DNA of 9,773 nucleotides from positions 1-9,773 of the forward strand of contig JAJTFU010000055.1 in the NCBI GenBank assembly GCA_021299075.1. Direction: 5' to 3'. The position numbers were made by a program, and so were the translations under genes. How positions within the stretch are numbered: position 1 is the first letter of the stretch; every line of letters begins with the position of its first letter. The notes under the pieces are model-generated. The model ran no database searches. It had not been told where the DNA came from and saw only the letters and a list, made by a program, of their open reading frames with translations. This DNA is from Novosphingobium sp. (GTDB taxonomy: Bacteria > Pseudomonadota > Alphaproteobacteria > Sphingomonadales > Sphingomonadaceae). Positions 7,375-9,773 of the stretch are shown here, in pieces.

Positions 7375-7398
7375 CGCTCTCCACTTTATGCGAGAGCG
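7375..7398 (-). promoter_or_regulatory. Hairpin overlapping the ribosome binding site of the GMC gene
   Basis: On the minus-strand transcript CGCTCTC (7398-7392) pairs perfectly with GAGAGCG (7381-7375) around a 10-base A-rich loop. The 3' arm contains three bases of the GGAG ribosome binding site (7382-7379), and the stem ends 6 bases before the GMC start codon at 7368. This may lower translation of the last gene relative to the hydroxylase, or protect the upstream mRNA. The structure is seen in the sequence; its role is inferred. Confidence 0.4.
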
Positions 7399-7426
7399 TT
7401 AAGCGACCGGTTAAGAGCCTGCAATC

Positions 7427-8326
7427 CTATTCCGCCGGATCTGCCAACTGGCGGGCCTGCCAGCGCGCGCGGATCGTGTCGGATGTGTCGCGGCTGCCGT
7501 CGTGGGTCCAGCCGGGCGGACGCCAGAGATAGGACAGCTTGTGCTGCCAGGGCGCCTTCCAGACGTCTTTCGCAATCCCGATCCATTCGTGGAACACGGC
7601 GTAAAGCAGGTTGAAGGTGCCAAGCTGGCGGACAATCCCGTAGCGGATCGGTTCTTCGTCCACCTCAGGCACAAAGGTGCCGAACATCCGGTCCCAGACG
7701 ATGAAGACGCCGGCGTAGTTCGAATCGAGATAGCGCGGATTGGTGGCGTGGTGGACGCGGTGGTGGCTGGGCGTGTTCATTACCGCCTCGAACCAGCGCG
7801 GGAAGCGCCGAATCGCCTCGGTGTGGATCCAGAACTGGTAGATCAGGTTCACCCCGCCGCAGAACAGGATTATCGCCGGATGAAAGCCGACGGCGGCCAG
7901 TGGCAGCTTGAACAGGAACGACAGCGCCAGCCAGCCGGTCCAGGTCTGCCGCAGGGCGGTTGAGAGGTTGTAGTGCTGGCTGGAATGGTGATTGACGTGG
8001 CTGGCCCAGAACCAGCGCACCCGGTGGGCGCTGCGGTGGAACAGGTAATAGAGCAGGTCGTCCAGCACGAAGCACAGGATCCAGGCCCACCAGGTCCAGG
8101 GCACGGTGGCAAGGCGATGCTCCCACAGCCAGACCATCAAGGCATAGATCGCGCCCCCAAAGATCAGCCCCGCGACCGTGCTGCCGAGGCCAAAGGCGAG
8201 CGAGACCAGCGTATCGCGCGGTTCGTACTTCTCGGGCGCTCTGCGGCGTGCCCAGATCATTTCGATCAGGATCAGCAGGATGAAGAAGGGGACGGCATAG
8301 TCGACCGGATTGGGCAGCTTAGGCAT
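7427..8326 (-). CDS. Membrane fatty acid hydroxylase / sterol desaturase family protein
   Basis: A 299-residue integral membrane di-iron oxygenase. Hydrophobic segments occur at about 10-26, 40-68, 76-95 and 130-165. The histidine ligand set of the family is complete: HRSAH (97-101, HX3H), HVNHH (110-114, HXXHH), His168 in WIHTE, and SHHRVHH (187-193, HHXXHH). Relatives hydroxylate or desaturate sterols, carotenoids, sphingoid bases, fatty acids or alkylglycerols using O2; I cannot assign the substrate. Downstream residues (about 200-218, SNYAGVFIVWDRMFGTF) are also typical. The start at 8326 is backed by GGGAGG (8337-8332), 5 bases upstream. The first 8 bases overlap the end of the preceding gene, so the two are translationally coupled. 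It is followed by the GMC oxidoreductase, which could oxidise the alcohol that a hydroxylase would make. Confidence 0.93.
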   Translation of the reverse strand: MPKLPNPVDYAVPFFILLILIEMIWARRRAPEKYEPRDTLVSLAFGLGSTVAGLIFGGAIYALMVWLWEHRLATVPWTWWAWILCFVLDDLLYYLFHRSAHRVRWFWASHVNHHSSQHYNLSTALRQTWTGWLALSFLFKLPLAAVGFHPAIILFCGGVNLIYQFWIHTEAIRRFPRWFEAVMNTPSHHRVHHATNPRYLDSNYAGVFIVWDRMFGTFVPEVDEEPIRYGIVRQLGTFNLLYAVFHEWIGIAKDVWKAPWQHKLSYLWRPPGWTHDGSRDTSDTIRARWQARQLADPAE

Positions 8327-8747
8327 GTCGGCCTCCCGCCGGCGGCAGGCGGCGTAGGCCGGCAGCCCAGACCCCGGCCGCCTCTCCCAGGTGCAGCGTG
8401 ACTGTGCCGAAGGTCTTTTCGCCCGTGCCGATCGTCAGGAACCCGCGATTGAGCCGTGCTTCGGTTGACGCATCGAGCAGGCGGGCGACCCAAGCCGCGC
8501 CATGGCGGCGCAGCAGCATCTGTTGTCCATTGGCATCGCGCAGCAGCGCGCCGATCCCGGCTTTGTCGAGCGCGATATCGACCGGTTCGAACCCTTCGAT
8601 TGCTTCATTGGCGAGGAAGCGGGCATGATCGGCATTGCGGATCCGCACATCGCCGCCCAGCCCCATCGAGCGCGCCAGCCAGGCAAGGCCAAGGATCGCG
8701 ACCAGTGAGGCCCCGAACTTCGCCAGATCGATCCAGACCCCCTCCAT
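8319..8747 (-). CDS. Single-pass membrane protein of unknown function
   Basis: A 142-residue protein that I do not recognise as a named family. Residues about 9-27 form a hydrophobic helix (KFGASLVAILGLAWLARSM), consistent with an N-terminal membrane anchor. The remainder is soluble and looks folded: RIRNADHARFLANEA (35-49), FEPVDIALDKAGIGALLRD (53-71), LLRRHGAAWVARLLD (78-92) and TFGTVTLHLG (112-121), an alternating pattern that suggests beta strands. No catalytic motif is evident. It starts 6 bases after the DUF442 gene's stop and its own stop overlaps the hydroxylase start by 8 bases, so it is embedded in the operon. It may help the hydroxylase at the membrane, but this rests only on position. 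The ribosome binding site is weak (CGGAG, about 13 bases upstream), consistent with coupled translation. Confidence 0.8.
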   Translation of the reverse strand: MEGVWIDLAKFGASLVAILGLAWLARSMGLGGDVRIRNADHARFLANEAIEGFEPVDIALDKAGIGALLRDANGQQMLLRRHGAAWVARLLDASTEARLNRGFLTIGTGEKTFGTVTLHLGEAAGVWAAGLRRLPPAGGRHA

Positions 8748-8753
8748 CGCGGC

Positions 8754-9185
8754 TTATGCGCTCCGGGCCTTGAGCATGTCCATCAGCGGGCGGACCGGCG
8801 AAACGTCATAGCCAGCCTCGGCTGCCTGCGCCGTCAAGGCTTCCAGGTCGGCTCCCTTGCTGGCTTCGGCCAGTGCCCAGAGCAGGGTAGAACGGGTGCC
8901 TGAGCGGCAATAGGCCAGGATCTTGCCGTTAGCGCCCCCCAGCGCCTCAGCCATGGCCTCAACCTGCGGCCCTGAGAAGCCCGCGTGAGTCACAGGGATC
9001 GCCACATAGTCCATGCCCAACCCGCGCGCCGCCGCTTCGATCTCGGCGCCTGGCACCTGGTCGTCGCTTTCCCCCTCGGGCCGGTTGTTGATGACCAGGC
9101 TGACGCCATCGGCCTTGGCCTCGGCCAGATCGGCGATGGTAATCTGCGGACTGGCAAGCACATGGTCGGACAGGCGGCGGAACAT
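8754..9185 (-). CDS. DUF442 (TIGR01244-type) phosphatase / rhodanese-like protein
   Basis: A 143-residue cytosolic protein covering the whole DUF442 domain, described in databases as a tyrosine-phosphatase-like fold also found fused to metallo-beta-lactamase (Blh) and sulfide oxidation proteins. Seen: N-terminal FRRLSDHVLASPQIT (2-16), VINNRPEGE (31-39), and the active loop YCRSGTRS (92-99). The loop is Cys93-x4-Arg98, one residue shorter than the CX5R of dual-specificity phosphatases and the same length as a rhodanese CRSGxR loop, so sulfur transfer or persulfide chemistry is as plausible as phosphatase activity. The start at 9185 follows AAAGGT (9200-9195) at a good distance. It is the first gene of the four-gene minus-strand unit, so the unit's promoter should lie in 9186-9300. 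A role with the hydroxylase and flavoenzyme is not evident. Confidence 0.88.
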   Translation of the reverse strand: MFRRLSDHVLASPQITIADLAEAKADGVSLVINNRPEGESDDQVPGAEIEAAARGLGMDYVAIPVTHAGFSGPQVEAMAEALGGANGKILAYCRSGTRSTLLWALAEASKGADLEALTAQAAEAGYDVSPVRPLMDMLKARSA

Positions 9186-9477
9186 CGGCAGGGCACCTTT
9201 GCGTGGGTCAGCTTCGCTCCTCGCCTAGCCCCCGCCACGGGCGATGCCAAGGGGGTGGTGCAGCAGCACCCGTAACTGGTTCATCTGGCAGAAATGTCAC
9301 ACCGATCAGCGGCACTGGGCAGCGCACTCGATTCGATTCGCCAAGGGGCTGCAGATCGGTTATCACCAGCCTTGCAGCGTTGTGGGCCAGATTCCGCCAC
9401 GTCTGCCTCCCCGGTGCGTTTCGTCCGCGCGGCCTGGGTTGCGAGCCGGCGGACGATACGAAAGTGCGTTCGGGTTT
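9186..9477. other. Divergent noncoding region between the DUF442 operon and the cold-shock gene
   Basis: This 292-base spacer must carry two outward promoters. I could not find a convincing sigma-70 hexamer pair on either strand. Visible structure: a small hairpin, GGTGC-AGCA-GCACC (9257-9270), in the likely leader of the minus-strand operon, and a strong hairpin at 9421-9456 before the cold-shock gene. A 64-codon plus-strand frame at 9294-9488 overlaps the cold-shock start but has no ribosome binding site or recognisable product, so I do not call it a gene. A long 5' untranslated region would be usual for a cold-shock gene. Confidence 0.5.
9421..9456 (+). promoter_or_regulatory. 5'-leader hairpin of the cold-shock gene
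   Basis: TCGTCCGC (9421-9428) pairs perfectly with GCGGACGA (9449-9456). After one bulged G (9429), CGGC (9430-9433) pairs with GCCG (9445-9448) around an 11-base loop. The 12-bp stem ends 21 bases before the ATG at 9478, which has no clear Shine-Dalgarno sequence. Cold-shock genes in other bacteria use structured leaders to sense temperature, so this is a plausible regulatory element; the link here is inference. Confidence 0.45.
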
Positions 9478-9773
9478 ATGGGTTTTGATAGAGGACGTCG
9501 CGGCCGTGGCCGTGACAAGCGCGACGGGTTTGGCGAAGAAGGTTTCGATCCGTTTGCAGGCGGCGGTGATCGTTTCGGTGGCGGTGACCGTTTTGGCGGT
9601 GGCGGTGGTGACCGCGGCGGCTTCGGCGGCCCTGGACGCGGCTTTGGCGGCGGTGATCGCGGCGGCTTCGGTGGCGGCGCACCGCGTGGCGGTGGTGGCT
9701 TCGGCGGCGGCGCACCGCGCGGCGGCGGCGGCGGCGGAATGCCGGCCCAGGTCGTCGGCGAAGGTTCCGGTAC
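9478..9773 (+). CDS. Cold-shock protein with N-terminal RGG-rich extension (truncated by the window end)
   Basis: The open frame from ATG 9478 runs off the window after 98 codons. Residues 1-26 (starting MGFDRGRRGRGRDKRD and then DPF) match what I recall as the conserved N-terminus of long cold-shock proteins in sphingomonads. Residues 28-87 are almost only Gly with Arg, Asp, Phe and some Ala-Pro, a disordered RNA-binding type of segment. From Met88 the sequence MPAQVVGEGSGT is the usual lead-in to a cold-shock domain (next expected GTVKFFN), which lies outside the window. The likely role is a nucleic-acid chaperone. The start has no strong ribosome binding site. The in-frame ATG at 9739-9741 follows a GGCGGA purine-rich stretch and could yield a short Csp. 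The identity rests on the N-terminus and lead-in only. Confidence 0.75.
   Translation, partial: MGFDRGRRGRGRDKRDGFGEEGFDPFAGGGDRFGGGDRFGGGGGDRGGFGGPGRGFGGGDRGGFGGGAPRGGGGFGGGAPRGGGGGGMPAQVVGEGSG
9559..9594 (+). repeat. Two 18-bp coding repeats (GGGDRF) in the cold-shock extension
   Basis: Residues 28-33 and 34-39 are both GGGDRF, encoded by adjacent 18-base units that differ only at synonymous third positions. They form part of the low-complexity Gly/Arg segment. Confidence 0.8.
9664..9729 (+). repeat. Two 33-bp coding repeats (GFGGGAPRGGG) in the cold-shock extension
   Basis: Units 9664-9696 and 9697-9729 both encode GFGGGAPRGGG (residues 63-73 and 74-84). They differ at four bases, all synonymous, which suggests an older duplication whose peptide has been conserved. 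Confidence 0.85.

Noticed and set aside
9301..9360. Inverted repeat ACCGATC / GATCGGT with a 46-base spacer
   Set aside because: A 7-bp match at this distance is expected by chance in a region of this size.
9294..9488. A 64-codon plus-strand frame overlapping the cold-shock start, possibly a leader peptide
   Set aside because: No ribosome binding site, no recognisable sequence, and it lies in structured leader DNA; a coupled leader peptide is possible but unsupported.

Overview
The window looks like chromosomal DNA of an alphaproteobacterium of the order Sphingomonadales (Novosphingobium, Sphingomonas or Erythrobacter-like; the genus cannot be fixed from sequence alone). The case rests on high GC, a large TonB-dependent receptor of the type expanded in this order, a cold-shock protein beginning MGFDRGRRGRGRDKRD, and a secreted hypothetical protein with a conserved-looking Cys/GEIV segment. 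Coding density is high. I see no RNA gene, insertion sequence, phage gene or CRISPR array.

Left part (1-3178): a truncated minus-strand gene for a small secreted protein lies divergent from a plus-strand metabolic block. That block is glpX (class II fructose-1,6-bisphosphatase), prs (PRPP synthetase) and hisN (inositol-monophosphatase-like histidinol-phosphatase). prs and hisN are one base apart. The order follows carbon flow from gluconeogenic hexose phosphate, through ribose phosphate and PRPP, to histidine. The two phosphatases flanking prs carry the same kind of metal-binding signature (DPLEGT and DPIDGT). A hairpin with a T tract, which could also be read as an operator dyad, ends the block.

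Middle (3179-5787): a complete 807-residue TonB-dependent outer-membrane receptor with a strong ribosome binding site, followed by a strong intrinsic terminator.

Right part (5791-9185, minus strand, convergent with the receptor): a compact four-gene unit. In transcription order it is a DUF442 phosphatase/rhodanese-like protein, a one-pass membrane protein of unknown function, a membrane di-iron fatty acid hydroxylase/sterol desaturase, and a GMC-family flavin oxidoreductase. The hydroxylase and the alcohol oxidoreductase could act one after the other on a lipid or other hydrophobic alcohol, and the convergent receptor could import such a substrate. This is inference. It is the best candidate here for an uncharacterised system.

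End (9186-9773): a 292-base noncoding region with a 12-bp hairpin leads into the truncated start of a cold-shock protein. An 87-residue Gly/Arg-rich disordered extension, built of short tandem repeats, precedes an in-frame internal Met where a normal small Csp would start. The cold-shock domain itself lies beyond the window.
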